Part shown: positions 1-9,424 of the stretch, piece after piece
How the letters are laid out: every line of letters begins with the position of its first letter
Position numbering within the stretch: the stretch's first letter is position 1
Assembly (NCBI GenBank): GCA_003833135.1
Contig: QZLH01001026.1
Span: forward strand, 1-32,842
DNA: 32,842 bases
Direction of reading: 5' to 3'
Source of the DNA: Oehlia diaphana
Taxonomy: Eukaryota > Glomeromycota > Glomeromycetes > Glomerales > Glomeraceae
Notes under the pieces: generated by a model
Seen by the model: only the letters and a program-made list of their open reading frames with translations
The model's database searches: none
What the model was told of the DNA's origin: nothing
Made by a program: the position numbers and the translations under genes

Positions 1-533
1 AAAAAAAAAAAATTTTTTAGATCACTAATTTTTATTTACTATTATTTTTATTTGTATTGGTATTTTGATGATTGCATCCTTCTGGGTGGATATAGCTTAC
101 GATAATTTGTTTGTATGGTATATAAACTTAATATCAATAAAGCATATATAAATCATTAAAAAAAAAAAAAAAAAAATTAATTTAAAAATATAAAATTACT
201 ACTAATTAATATTAATTACTATTATTAATATAAAAGAAAGTTTTAAGTTTAAATTATTATTAAATATATACTGTCAACTTTAAGATTGCCTATCTAAACT
301 TCTCCAAAATTTTATGATTAGTTTCTCCAAGATTTTACTATAATTTTAATTATAGTTTTGGTAAAATTTTAATAGTTTAACATTTATAATAAATCTTGTT
401 AAGTTTTGCTTTTTTTTAGAATTTCACCAATTTTTTAATAAGATTTTTTTGCCAATTTGCCAAAACCCTTAGTTTTTTTAGCAATTTTAATCAATTTCTT
501 TTATAATTACTTTTATTATAGTCATATTCTACT
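1..533. other. AT-rich non-coding DNA
   Basis: Homopolymer-rich A/T sequence with no coding signal on either strand. The only structure I see is a short perfect palindrome (ACTATAATTT and its complement) near 337-356. Confidence 0.6.
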
Positions 534-852
534 ACCATATATCACGGATTTACAAGCCATAGTATCCCTTATGCATAGTACCTCTCTTGAAAAATTTTAT
601 AGAATTGTATAATATTCTGAGGGATATTTTATATTTATCTTGTGATTTAGTGATTAGATTTAAGTGATCTTTTTTTGTTTGATAATTTTTATTGAAATCT
701 TTAAAATAAAAAAAATTGCTCAAATTGGACTGGTAAATTATAAAATATTCGTAAAAACAGAATTTTTAAGTTTTGTTTAATACCTAGGAGTACAGGATCA
801 AATCTTCGATTTTTGCAAGATACTCAGAGTACTATAGTTTACAATATATGAT
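534..852 (+). repeat. Inverted-repeat miniature element, family A, copy 1
   Basis: A 319-bp AT-rich unit that recurs in the same orientation at 30488-30800. Shared landmarks in the same order are CATAGTACCTCTCTTGAAAA, GGGATATTTTA, the phrase TTGGACTGGTAAATT, and the end motif ACTATAG near ATATATGAT. The two ends are imperfect inverted repeats of about 25 bp: the left end reads ATATATCAC...CATAGTATCCC, and the right end, reversed, reads ATATATTGT...CTATAGTACTC. There is no open frame, so it is a non-autonomous element. I could not fix a target duplication, so the superfamily is not assigned. Confidence 0.65.
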
Positions 853-988
853 ATATAATCATACTATTTTAATGTTTAAAATATTTGATTATTAAATTAA
901 AATCTTTTCTATATAGTTATAATTTATTTATAATTATCATTATATCTATTTTCAAAATATTTATATTAAAAAATACCATATCTTGATA

Positions 989-1144
989 TAGTGAACCCTT
1001 GATATAATGAATTTTTCAGACAACTATAATAAATTTCCCCTTGCTATAACAAATTAACCAATCAAATTTCTTAAAATCTTCACTATAACCCTATAGCAAA
1101 GTTGAGGTTTGGTCCTTAGGGTTTGTTATAATAAGGGTTGACTG
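989..1144. mobile_element. Tc1/pogo-like miniature element flanked by TA
   Basis: A 156-bp unit starts TAGTGAACCCTTGATATAAT. On the opposite strand its other end starts CAGTCAACCCTTATTATAAC, giving an imperfect terminal inverted repeat of about 25 bp. A TA dinucleotide lies directly outside both ends (987-988 and 1145-1146), as expected for Tc1/mariner/pogo insertions. A related motif, CCTTGCTATAACAAATTAAC, lies inside. There is no coding capacity. Confidence 0.5.
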
Positions 1145-1383
1145 TATTCTTTGTTATCTTTTAAGTCAGTTAGTTGATTTTTTTATTATTTTTTATATTA
1201 ACTTCAAAATTTTTTCATAAGGCTTTATTTGTAATCAACAGCCTGAAAGTATTATTATACATGTTGATATTTGCAACTTTTTTTTTAATTATTCTAAATA
1301 TGACTATATATATTTTTATAATTTAAAAAAAAATTTTCGCAAAAATTATATGCATTTATATACTAAATTTTTATTAAATATTA

Positions 1384-1676
1384 GGTCAAAGAAATAAAAT
1401 TATTTGTTTCTCATGAAAAAAAATTGCTAAATTTGATTTGGCTGTCTGGAAAAAAAATTTATTTTTCAAAAAGAATTTAGTTGATTCCTAGAAGATGATT
1501 GGTTAATTTAATAAATTTTTTATTCAGATTACCAAATGGAAAAAAAATTATTTTTTTTGATTATAATTGGTTAAAACTAAAATCATATAACAAAATAAAA
1601 TAAAATTTTTTATCTTTTTGTAATATTTACATGACCCATCTAGTTATGAGAAACAAATAATTTTATTTATTTGGCC
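1384..1676. mobile_element. Tourist/Harbinger-like MITE with 31-bp TIRs
   Basis: The left end (from 1384) reads GGTCAAAGAAATAAAATTAT and continues TTGTTTCTCAT. The complement of the right end (to 1676) reads GGCCAAATAAATAAAATTAT and continues identically. That is 29 of 31 matching positions. The trinucleotide TTA flanks both sides (1381-1383 and 1677-1679), and a 3-bp TTA/TAA duplication plus GG-starting TIRs is the hallmark of PIF/Harbinger elements. The interior is A/T-rich and non-coding. Confidence 0.65.
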
Positions 1677-2060
1677 TTAAAATAAGAAATTTATTATATA
1701 TCATAACTAGTTAACTACTAGTGTCACGTGTTTATTATTTATCTATTAAATTATAGCTCTTGAATACAGCTTATTTATTTATTAACAATTTAGTTTGATC
1801 TCTTAATTAGTATTTATTAAACATATTATTATTTATATATTGTTACATTATTATAATAAAAAATTGCTATGCATTGCTTCATTATAAATAATGGTAATTT
1901 TATATTAATTGTATTATTACTGCAGCTTGTATTTTATTATATATCTATAGATCTTCTCATTTTTTTCTCTATTTCTGTCTGGTAGTTCTCTATTAGGTAA
2001 TTATTCTATTAGGTTGTAATAAATATTATATGCTCTATCAGTTAAAATATACTAATACAT
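1677..2060. other. AT-rich non-coding DNA
   Basis: I see no coding frame, RNA gene or strong repeat in this stretch. Confidence 0.5.
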
Positions 2061-2161
2061 TTTCTTATATAATTCCTTATCAAAAAATAGTAATAGCTTT
2101 TTTTATCCAACTTTCTTATATAATTCTCATCAAAAAATAATAATAGCTTTCTTTATCTATA
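2061..2161 (+). repeat. Two-copy tandem repeat, period 51 bp
   Basis: TTTCTTATATAATTC at 2061 recurs at 2112. Both copies are followed by (C)TTATC/CTCATC, then AAAAAATA, TAATAGCTTT and TTTATC. The copies differ by a few substitutions and small indels. Confidence 0.6.
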
Positions 2162-2194
2162 TTGTATTACCTTTACTTATAGATAATTAAATAG

Positions 2195-2585
2195 ATGAAT
2201 AGCCTGGCTGAAAAAATCAATAATGCATCATAAAATTAATTATCTGGTTATAATGAAAGTGATAAAGATAGTAAGATAGTTAATATAAATGAAATTGCAT
2301 TAATAATTGATAATTTATTTAATGATTAAGAATTAGTTCAAATGATTATTAATTCGTATGCAAAGCAAAATAGGTTTATAGTAGTTAAAAGTTGTAAGAA
2401 TGTTAATTTTATTAATAAATCTATTATCTGATGGCATAAATATATTTGCTAGAAATCTGGAATTTATCAATTAAAAAAAGTTGAAGATATTATTAGTTTA
2501 TACTGAAAATGTTTATCATATAAAATAAATTGTCTGTAGCAAATTAATTTTTAATATAAATATAAGATAAATAAAATCATTGTAT
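2195..2585 (+). pseudogene. Decayed FAR1/MULE-type transposase, N-terminal part
   Basis: One frame starting at the ATG at 2195 reads through about 390 nt with several in-frame stops but no obvious frameshift. Between the stops it resembles the FAR1-type DNA-binding region of MULE transposases: NSYAKQNRFIVVKS, then KSGIYQLKKVED, then LSYKINCL(stop)QINF, where intact relatives have a CPWH-like motif. Several stops are explained by C-to-T or G-to-A transitions (CGA to TGA, TGG to TAG, CAA to TAA). The family assignment rests on recalled motif spacing and not on a search. It is clearly dead. Confidence 0.5.
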
Positions 2586-2659
2586 AAAATACTTACTATA
2601 GTATTTTAATATTTCTCTGCTAATTAATTATGTCATATTTTGGCGAATAGACCAATTTA

Positions 2660-2837
2660 CCGTATTTTTCCAAAATTAGTCACTCCTTTTTACAAGGATT
2701 TTAGTTAAAAAACTTGGGGAGGTGCTTAATTTTGGAAGTTTTTTATTAGTTTTTTATATAAAAATCTTTTTATCAAAATTCGAAAAGTTAGTAGGGGTGC
2801 TTAATTTCAGAGGGTAACTAATTTTGAAAAAATACAG
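2660..2837. mobile_element. Mariner-like MITE flanked by TA
   Basis: The left end reads CCGTATTTTTCCAAAATTAG. The reversed right end reads CTGTATTTTTTCAAAATTAG, giving about 26-bp inverted repeats with three or four mismatches. TA dinucleotides flank both sides (2658-2659 and 2838-2839). The subterminal motif GGTGCTTAATTT occurs twice inside. It spans 178 bp and has no open frame. Confidence 0.65.
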
Positions 2838-3904
2838 TACTATTTATTATAAAATTATTATAAATTATTAATTATATCTGTCAAAATAAATTTAATTAGT
2901 ATTTTGTCATTTTGACAAAAAATATATTTTCTATATGGTTTTATTAAGTAAAATTTAGTAAAGAAATATTTCTTAAATACTATTAATATTTTTATCCATT
3001 TTTATTTTGCAATTAATTTTCCAATATTCTGAATGCTTTTATAACAAATACCAATTACATATTTAATGTATAAACTACATTTTGAATTATTATATGAATT
3101 CTTTTCTTTTCTTCTTTTAAAATTAATTGTTATTAAAATTTGTAATAAAACCAATAAAGTATTTTTTTATCCTGTTTTTCTTATTATCTTTTGTACTTTT
3201 TTATTCATTGTGGCAGAAATTTCAAAAGGAAGAATAACAATTATATCAAATTTATTAGTTAAGAATTTGATTGTTTTTTAATAAATTTTATTTTGCAATT
3301 GTCTAATCTTTTATTGTATATGAAAAACAGATTGGTCAATATGTAATGCTTTTTTTTATTTGAGGTTAAAGATGCTAATCTATTTTTTTTTTGATATAAG
3401 ATTATTCATGTATGAAAGATATGGCTTCATTATATTATAAGTTCTTATTTTACCTTGAAAAATATTATATAAATGGAATACAAACAATTAAAACAACATG
3501 AACTTTTGTTTTATAGATTTGTTTTTGTGTTTCATGTACCTCATAATAAAATATTTATTCATTTGTTTTACATATATATAAGTTTATAATCACATTTATC
3601 TTTTGTGATAACCATTTATTACACTTTCTTTTTGATGAAATAAGTGCAGATTGTGCTTTTCATTTTCTAATTTATTGGCTTATCATTGTTTGTCATAAAA
3701 CTTTCTTAAATTTAAATAATAATAATGATTTTTTAGTTTCTTTTGAATTTTTTTACATCATTAGCCTAAGCCATCTTTTCATTGGAAATGATTTGGATAT
3801 AATGTTTGATTCACAATTTATCTTTTTTGTTTTGTGTTCTTATCATTTTTATTATCTTTCATTTTCCATTCTCTTCAGTACATGGCTGCTCTTATTTCTT
3901 GCAT
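2838..3904. other. AT-rich non-coding DNA
   Basis: T-rich sequence with only short chance open frames of A/T-driven composition (Phe, Leu, Ile, Lys, Asn). The last 150 bp look like a polypyrimidine-rich intron ending TTCTCTTCAG near 3878, just before the broken coding stretch. Confidence 0.5.
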
Positions 3905-4387
3905 TCAACAGATGAAGACAGTATTGATTACAAGGATATCCTGGGAAATTTCATGCTTGTTAGAGATCATATCATTGAAGAGAACTATGAGTTTTGTAGT
4001 GTGGAGGGGGAATGAGGTTAAAGGCGAATCAGCAGAGTCAGTCATGATGGGTAACCAGATTATTCTGTGACTTGTCCATTCCAATAAGGTCTTAAGTCCC
4101 AAGTCGTTTGAAGCTGATGTTGCTGATGAGTTCATAGGTCGGAAATTGGGTGCTAAGAAGTTGTTTCTGCTGGCCAAGGTCTGTTTTTTGCTTGGCATTA
4201 GAGACTCAAGCATAGAGGAAATCTTTTTTGGTGGTGACATTATCGACATTTTGTGAAGTAAACTCTGGAAAATGGAAGATATGTTATAAAGGTGAGACCA
4301 GAAGGAGATGTTTTATCAGTAATTTTTCCTTGCTTTACCAATGATGCAAGGTTTCTTAGTGATATATATATCAGTGATATCAGATAA
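3905..4387 (+). pseudogene. Broken coding stretch of unknown family
   Basis: An island visibly richer in G+C than its flanks. Protein-like text moves between frames. The frame of 3806 gives DEDSIDYKDILGNF up to a stop at 4013-4015. The frame of 3834 continues with GESAESVMMGNQ, a stop at 4068-4070, then KSFEADVADEFIGRKLGAKK up to a stop at 4253-4255. A third frame gives LENGRYVIKVRPEGD up to a stop at 4385-4387. This pattern fits a gene or transposon ORF broken by two frameshifts and a nonsense change. I do not recognise the protein. The opposite strand has an uninterrupted 114-codon frame (3905-4249), most likely a shadow but not excluded as the true strand. Confidence 0.35.
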
Positions 4388-4588
4388 TGAGATGATTTTA
4401 TTGATAAAGTAATTTGCTACGGTATTTAAATAAATCACGTGTAAATAACTAGCTGACTCCCAACTCGCGTTAAACTATATTGTTGCATTTAATCATATGA
4501 ATACTATGAAGAATTTCTCATGCAACCCTCTTTTTATAGTAACATTACTCATTATTAAGTTAGGCTATTGTAAACTTACAAAAGTTAA

Positions 4589-4596
4589 TGACGTCA
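4589..4596. promoter_or_regulatory. Palindromic CRE-like site
   Basis: A perfect TGACGTCA palindrome 188 bp upstream of the small heat-shock protein start. It is the consensus for bZIP factors of the ATF/CREB type. Function is inferred from sequence and position only. Confidence 0.4.
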
Positions 4597-4627
4597 TAAT
4601 TCTATTATCCTTGACATATAATTTAAT

Positions 4628-4645
4628 TTCGAGAAAGTTCTAGGA
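4628..4645 (+). promoter_or_regulatory. Heat-shock element
   Basis: TTCGAGAAAGTTCTAGGA holds four alternating inverted pentamer modules at exact 5-bp spacing: TTC, GAA, TTC, then an imperfect GGA. It lies about 140 bp upstream of the sHSP start codon and 70 bp upstream of its TATA box. Heat-shock factor trimers bind such arrays. A weaker partial array (GAA, TAC, GAA) follows at 4685-4697. Confidence 0.75.
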
Positions 4646-4713
4646 TATAATCATCCATATTTGGTAATTGAACTGTACTAACCAGAAATTACGAGAAAAA
4701 GCATAAAATAAGA

Positions 4714-4721
4714 TATAAATA
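4714..4721 (+). promoter_or_regulatory. TATA box of the sHSP gene
   Basis: TATAAATA sits 63 bp upstream of the start codon and downstream of the heat-shock element, the order expected of a stress-inducible polymerase II promoter. Confidence 0.6.
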
Positions 4722-4783
4722 AGGCCGAGAAATAACTATTGGGAGAAAAAAAAAATATTTCTTAAAATATTTTAAACGAAAAG

Positions 4784-5301
4784 ATGTCTATCTACGGTTG
4801 GAATAACGACTTTAACCAATTGGAACGATCTGTAAATCGTCTTTTTGATAATTTTATGAATGATTTGAGTAGCGCAAGAAGGTCTGAACGTAACCAAAAT
4901 GAAGTAGCGAGAAGATATTGGTCTCCTTTGATTGATGTTCACGAAAGCGAAAAAGAATTTGTCGTTAACGCAGATTTACCAGTATGTATTTATGATAATT
5001 TTTGATTCGTTCGATTGAATTGTATACTAAAAATAATTTTATGTAGGGAATTCCCAAAGAACAAATTAATGTTGATGTTCACGACAATACTCTTGTAATT
5101 TCTGGTGAAAATAAACAGGAACAAAAATACAAAGAAGGAAACACTCATATTCAAGAGCGTCGTTTTGGCTCCTTCACTCGTTCCGTTCCTTTACCACGAA
5201 ACGTTAAAGTGGATGAGATTTCTGCTAAATTTAATCAGGGTGTTCTTGAAGTCTCCCTTCCAAAAAGTGAACCAACTGGAAGAAAAGTTACAATTAACTA
5301 A
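4784..5301 (+). CDS. Small heat-shock protein (Hsp20 / alpha-crystallin family)
   Basis: An ATP-independent holdase chaperone of the cytosol that binds unfolding proteins. Exons are 4784-4981 and 5047-5301, giving 150 aa, a typical length. The 65-nt intron (GTATGT...ATGTAG) falls between Pro66 and Gly67, inside the conserved DLPGIP-type strand of the alpha-crystallin domain. The N-terminal arm (MSIYGWNNDF) is followed by the domain from about residue 46 (WSPLIDVHESEKEF). It includes INVDVHDNTLVISGE, an RRFGSFTRSVPLP segment and the diagnostic A/K-F-x-x-GVLEVSLPK near the C-terminus. There is no signal peptide. Upstream lie a heat-shock element, a CRE-like palindrome and a TATA box, so heat and stress induction is likely. 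An AATAAA lies at 5384-5389. The family is certain; which paralogue cannot be told. Confidence 0.95.
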
Positions 5302-6100
5302 AAATAGTGTTATTAAATATCAGATATATACATCATATATATGTTTATATGTATATTTTCTATTTGACAACATCGTTATTTTAAATAAAAATCATTTATA
5401 ATCAACTTTTAAATACTTGTGAAAAATTTTTTTATGTATGCATTTTTTCTTACATTATTATTATTCTTTCTATATTAGATTTCTAAGTAATACAAAGGAT
5501 AACATATAAATCATTAAATCATTTGATATACGATAAGATTACAGTATTGAATTTGTATGAATGAAATCATCTAGATCTAAATATGCAAAATCAAAAAATT
5601 TTTTTGCACTCAAGGGATAATCTATTTTTTTAGTACATTTTTATGACATATTCATATGAAACTTCAATGTATACATGATATTTTGAGATAAATATCCGAA
5701 AATGCATAGATAAATAAGAAAGAAGTTTGTTTTCAAATTATCGGATAATTTGCTGGATAGCGATCTTCGGAATTGATGCAATGTTTATGTACATTGTTTT
5801 ATTATCTTTTGTAGTTTACCATTAAAAGCTTTTTTTGTAAATATTGCATTAATTCAAGTGCATGTGGTCATGTCGTGTAACAAGACGCCCCAAAAACCAA
5901 TACATCAACGTATCATTAAAGCGTCATAGCCTTTTTCGGGGCCGTGCTTCCAATAAATTATACCACCTGACTTTCATGAATTGTTTACATTTTACCCACC
6001 AAATTTAATTATAAAAGAATTCATACTTTTGAGTAATAATTAATATTCTTTATATCAAGTTTAATAGTACAGTTTGTTTTCTCTTTATCATTACAACAAA
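5302..6100. other. Intergenic region, sHSP 3' end and CDS1 promoter
   Basis: The first 400 bp are AT-rich with no coding signal. The stretch 5867-5960 is markedly richer in G+C and probably belongs to the promoter of the downstream cytidylyltransferase gene. An ATTATAAAAG TATA-like motif lies near 6009. Confidence 0.4.
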
Positions 6101-8207
6101 ATGACAAAGAAACGAAAAGGAGGGAAGACTCACGAGAATTCACACGAACAAAGTGGAGAAGAACTCCCTACAAAAGTTAATGGTCTTGTAAAGTCGGAGG
6201 TTAATATATGCTTATATATTCTTTTTCTGTGTTAAGAACTATTCCTATAGAGCTAAATGAACAGAAAATAATAGCGATCTTGAAATTTTTTATTATCAGG
6301 AATTTTCTTTATTTGACTGATTTACCTTATTGATAAGTAAAACATGACTTAATTAATCAATGTGAATTGATGTCAATATTTTCTTATAGGAAACTCAACC
6401 AATTGATCCCTCACAGCAAATGTCGCAAAAATGGAAAAATATGACAGTTCGGACAATCTGGACATTCGTTATGATATTTGGTTTTTTTCTCATTTTGGGT
6501 TTAGGACATATATGGGTCATTTTTCTTGTAGTGGTGATTCAAACACTGGTATATAAAGAAGTTATTGCAATTGCGCATGTTCCGAGTAAGGAGAAGAAAT
6601 TACCATGGTTCAAAACACTTAATTGGTCGGTTTCAAATATGTTTAAATAGTTACTACATTATCGATCAAATTTATCAGCAAAGTTGTACTAATTTTCATT
6701 CTTTATTATTATTTAAAAAAATTTTTTTAGGTACTTCTTAATTAGCACGTATTATTTTCTTTATGGAGAATCGATAATTTATTATTTCAAAGCAATCGTT
6801 TTGGTAGATGCTTTTCTACTTCCTTTTGCAACGCATCATCGATTCATTTCATTTGTCCTATATTGTATAGGTAATTTAAAAATTAATTACGTGAAATGTG
6901 ATGAATGTCATGATTCTAATTCTCAGATTATATTTTTAGGGTTCGTATTCTTTGTCGCCAACCTTAAGAAGCATCATTATAAATTCCAATTCTCCCAATT
7001 CGCCTGGACACATATGACTCTATTGATCGTTGTATGTCAAAGTCACTTTATCATTAATAATATATTTGAAGGATTAATCTGGTATATATTCTACTTTTAT
7101 TTCAAATGAGCGGAAAGATTTATTCTTACAGGTTGTTTACTCATTAGGTTCGTGTTACCAGTGTCATTAGTAATCTGCAATGATATCTTCGCGTACATTT
7201 GTGGGTTTTTCTGGGGTAGAACTCCTTTAATTAAATTGAGTCCCAAGAAAACATGGGAAGGATTCGTTGGTGCTTTGATTTGTACGATAATTTTTGGATT
7301 TTTCGTAAGTAATTTATATATTAATTGTTTAACATGAATGTTGATTAACTGAATTTATTGTTCTATTTTATTAGTGGTCTTCTCTATTAAGACGTTGGGA
7401 TTATATGATCTGTCCCGCTCAGGTATCTTTCGTTTCATAAATTTACCGTGATTAATACGTTAATAAACATTACATTTATGATTTTAGGATTTAACGACCA
7501 CAGCATTTTATGGAAGATTGACGTGTGAACCAAATCCAGTTTTTATTCCTCAACGATATGATCTCAATCCTTGGTTAACTAGTTTATTCCGACGACTCGT
7601 TAGTAAACTTTGTTTTAAGATTTTTTTGTTTAATAAAAAAAAAAAAATTTTTTTTTTAATACCGTTTTTTCTTTAGACATTTAAAGACATCAGATCAGTC
7701 TGGATCGCGCCATTACAATGGCACGTCTTGGTCATGGCTTGTTTCGCTTCTTTGATTGCACCTTTTGGTGGTTTCTTTGCAAGTGGTGTTAAGAGAGCAT
7801 TCAATATCAAAGTAAGTCATCTAATCATGTAATCATGATAGCGCGTAAGATCATATTTCGTTTAACATCAGTTGACGAATTCATTTTTAGGACTTCGGGC
7901 ATTCTATTCCCGGGCATGGTGGTATCACTGATCGTATGGATTGTCAATTCCTAATGGGATGTTTTTCACACATGTATTACCAAAGTTTCATCAAGGTTTG
8001 TTGATTTAATGTCGATTACGTTTCCAGTTTAAATTTTTTTTATTAATCAAATTGGATTTGCTATAGATGTCATCTCTAACAGTTGGAGCGGTTCTTCAAA
8101 CAATTGTTAATTCACTTAAACCAGAAGATCAAATTGAACTTTTCAATAGGTTAAAGCAATATTTATTAAGTCAAGGTCTATTGGAAGAAAAGGGGGCAAC
8201 AAATTAA
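6101..8207 (+). CDS. CDS1: Phosphatidate cytidylyltransferase (CDP-diacylglycerol synthase)
   Basis: It makes CDP-diacylglycerol from phosphatidic acid and CTP in the ER membrane, the precursor of phosphatidylinositol and other phospholipids. Ten exons: 6101-6199, 6390-6625, 6731-6870, 6940-7081, 7148-7304, 7375-7422, 7488-7598, 7677-7811, 7891-7995, 8067-8207. All phases agree and give 437 aa, close to yeast Cds1. A hydrophilic Lys-rich N-terminus ([13 protein letters not shown]) precedes several hydrophobic membrane segments. Family landmarks include [32 protein letters not shown], and the CDP-DAG synthase signature near the C-terminus: [13 protein letters not shown] followed by [13 protein letters not shown], with its conserved Asp residues. 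The first intron is the longest (190 nt). The exon 2 donor (GTCGGT at 6626) is weak but is the only one that keeps the frame (NWYFLI). Confidence 0.95.
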
Positions 8208-8549
8208 AAAATAATTTGATTAATTTTTTTATAAGGCGGGCCCTAGGTGTCAAATATCTCACTAAGCTTTATTTGAACAATTTAACAATTTATCATCAAA
8301 AATTTTAGTAAATATTATAAATTAAAATATCCACGCTTTTTATATTAAACATTTAATAAATTTAAAAATCTAAAAATATAGTTCCTAGATCATTTTGTAA
8401 AACAACTTACATAACCAGGTTCAGGTTATTATAGTTGTTTATATGTAAATATTTCTGTACTAAACTCCTGTTGGATATATATATATATTAACAAGTTATA
8501 GGAATAAAGTTCGGTATAAATGTATAAAATTTAGAAACTATAAAAAAGT
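8208..8549. other. Convergent intergenic region
   Basis: Lies between the stop codons of CDS1 (+) and RPP14 (-). It is AT-rich apart from GGCGGGCCCTAGG at 8236. I see no coding signal. It probably holds both 3' UTRs. Confidence 0.5.
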
Positions 8550-9211
8550 TTAATAAGAGTCTAGTAACAATTGGTTGGTCCATTCACGACTGTCATTAAT
8601 TAATCCCATTAGATAAGGGGAATTGCCAAGAACTTGAAAACTAATTTCCTTAAGATTACTATTATCAGTTCCATCATCAATATCTTCAATATTTGTGCCA
8701 GTTGCTGAAGTAGAGGCGTCTGTTGAAGTATCCAATGTTGCATTGAATAAAGTAAGTGTGCTCCATAAAGTTGTCAGGTTTCTATGATGTTTCCGAAAGT
8801 AAAGTTATTTTTAATGAATTTAAAAAATTAAGAAAGGAAAAGTGATATTCACTCTTTTTGTACTCTTATTATGCCAACAAAATCAGAATCGTGTATTTCG
8901 CCATTCCAGTCTAAAATATCTATATGAATACCTGAACCAGCTATTCCAAATAATTCTGTTAATGCGCGAGTGAATAAGGTTCTTAAAGAAAGTGAAGAAA
9001 CTGGTGGAAGTGGCGTGGTTGGTGGATCGAAATTTCTATTTGGTTTAAGAAGTTAAAGATTAACGAGAATTCTTATGAACCAATTATTATTATTATAGTT
9101 GTCCAATTACATTTTAATTTTAAGGTAATGCCATTCTGGTGTTGTAATTGTGTATTTTGTTAATTTTTTTGGAGTTGTATCTGTTGATTTGTTTCGTTTT
9201 TCGTGTTCCAT
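8550..9211 (-). CDS. RPP14: Ribonuclease P/MRP protein subunit RPP14-like
   Basis: A nuclear protein subunit of RNase P/MRP, which matures tRNA 5' ends and rRNA. Three exons on the minus strand: 9211-9111, 9035-8853, 8781-8550, giving 171 aa. Introns are 75 and 71 nt. The fold of the Rpp14/Pop5 family shows as PEWHYLKIKI at the start, then LRTLFTRALTELFG, HIDILDWN, FVGIIRVQKENLTTLWSTLTLFN and the C-terminal LINDSREWTNQLLLDS. Human RPP14 has the matching segments YHYMKV, KLWSSLTLL and GNSREL, which favours RPP14 over POP5. A Ser/Thr/Asp-rich insertion (TSTDASTSATGTNIEDID) sits before the last strand. The first exon was set from the only splice that joins WHYLKI to the rest in frame. The gene is divergent from VTI1. 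Confidence 0.85.
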
Positions 9212-9424
9212 ATGCGATAATCTCTATTCGCGTATAAAAAAGAAATCTTGATCGAATCTACCATCACCGTGTACGCCATCATAGAAGATCATCAAATTTC
9301 CTTTTACGTACTAGTATAATACAGAAATATAAATATAAAAGCTAAGTATATAGTATTGTATCCATTCAATATACTTATTGTTATTTGGAGAATTAAAGAT
9401 TAAAAGAAATAAAAGAAATACAAA
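9212..9424. promoter_or_regulatory. Bidirectional promoter region RPP14 / VTI1
   Basis: 213 bp between two divergent start codons. It must hold both 5' UTRs and core promoters. I see no clear TATA box for either gene. Confidence 0.5.

Noticed and set aside
3066..3281. Open frame of 71 codons on the + strand
   Set aside because: Composition is driven by A/T (Phe, Leu, Ile, Lys); no motif, no splice context, no promoter.
3905..4249. Minus-strand 114-codon gene
   Set aside because: Kept only as an alternative reading of the broken island; composition and lack of start context favour a shadow frame.
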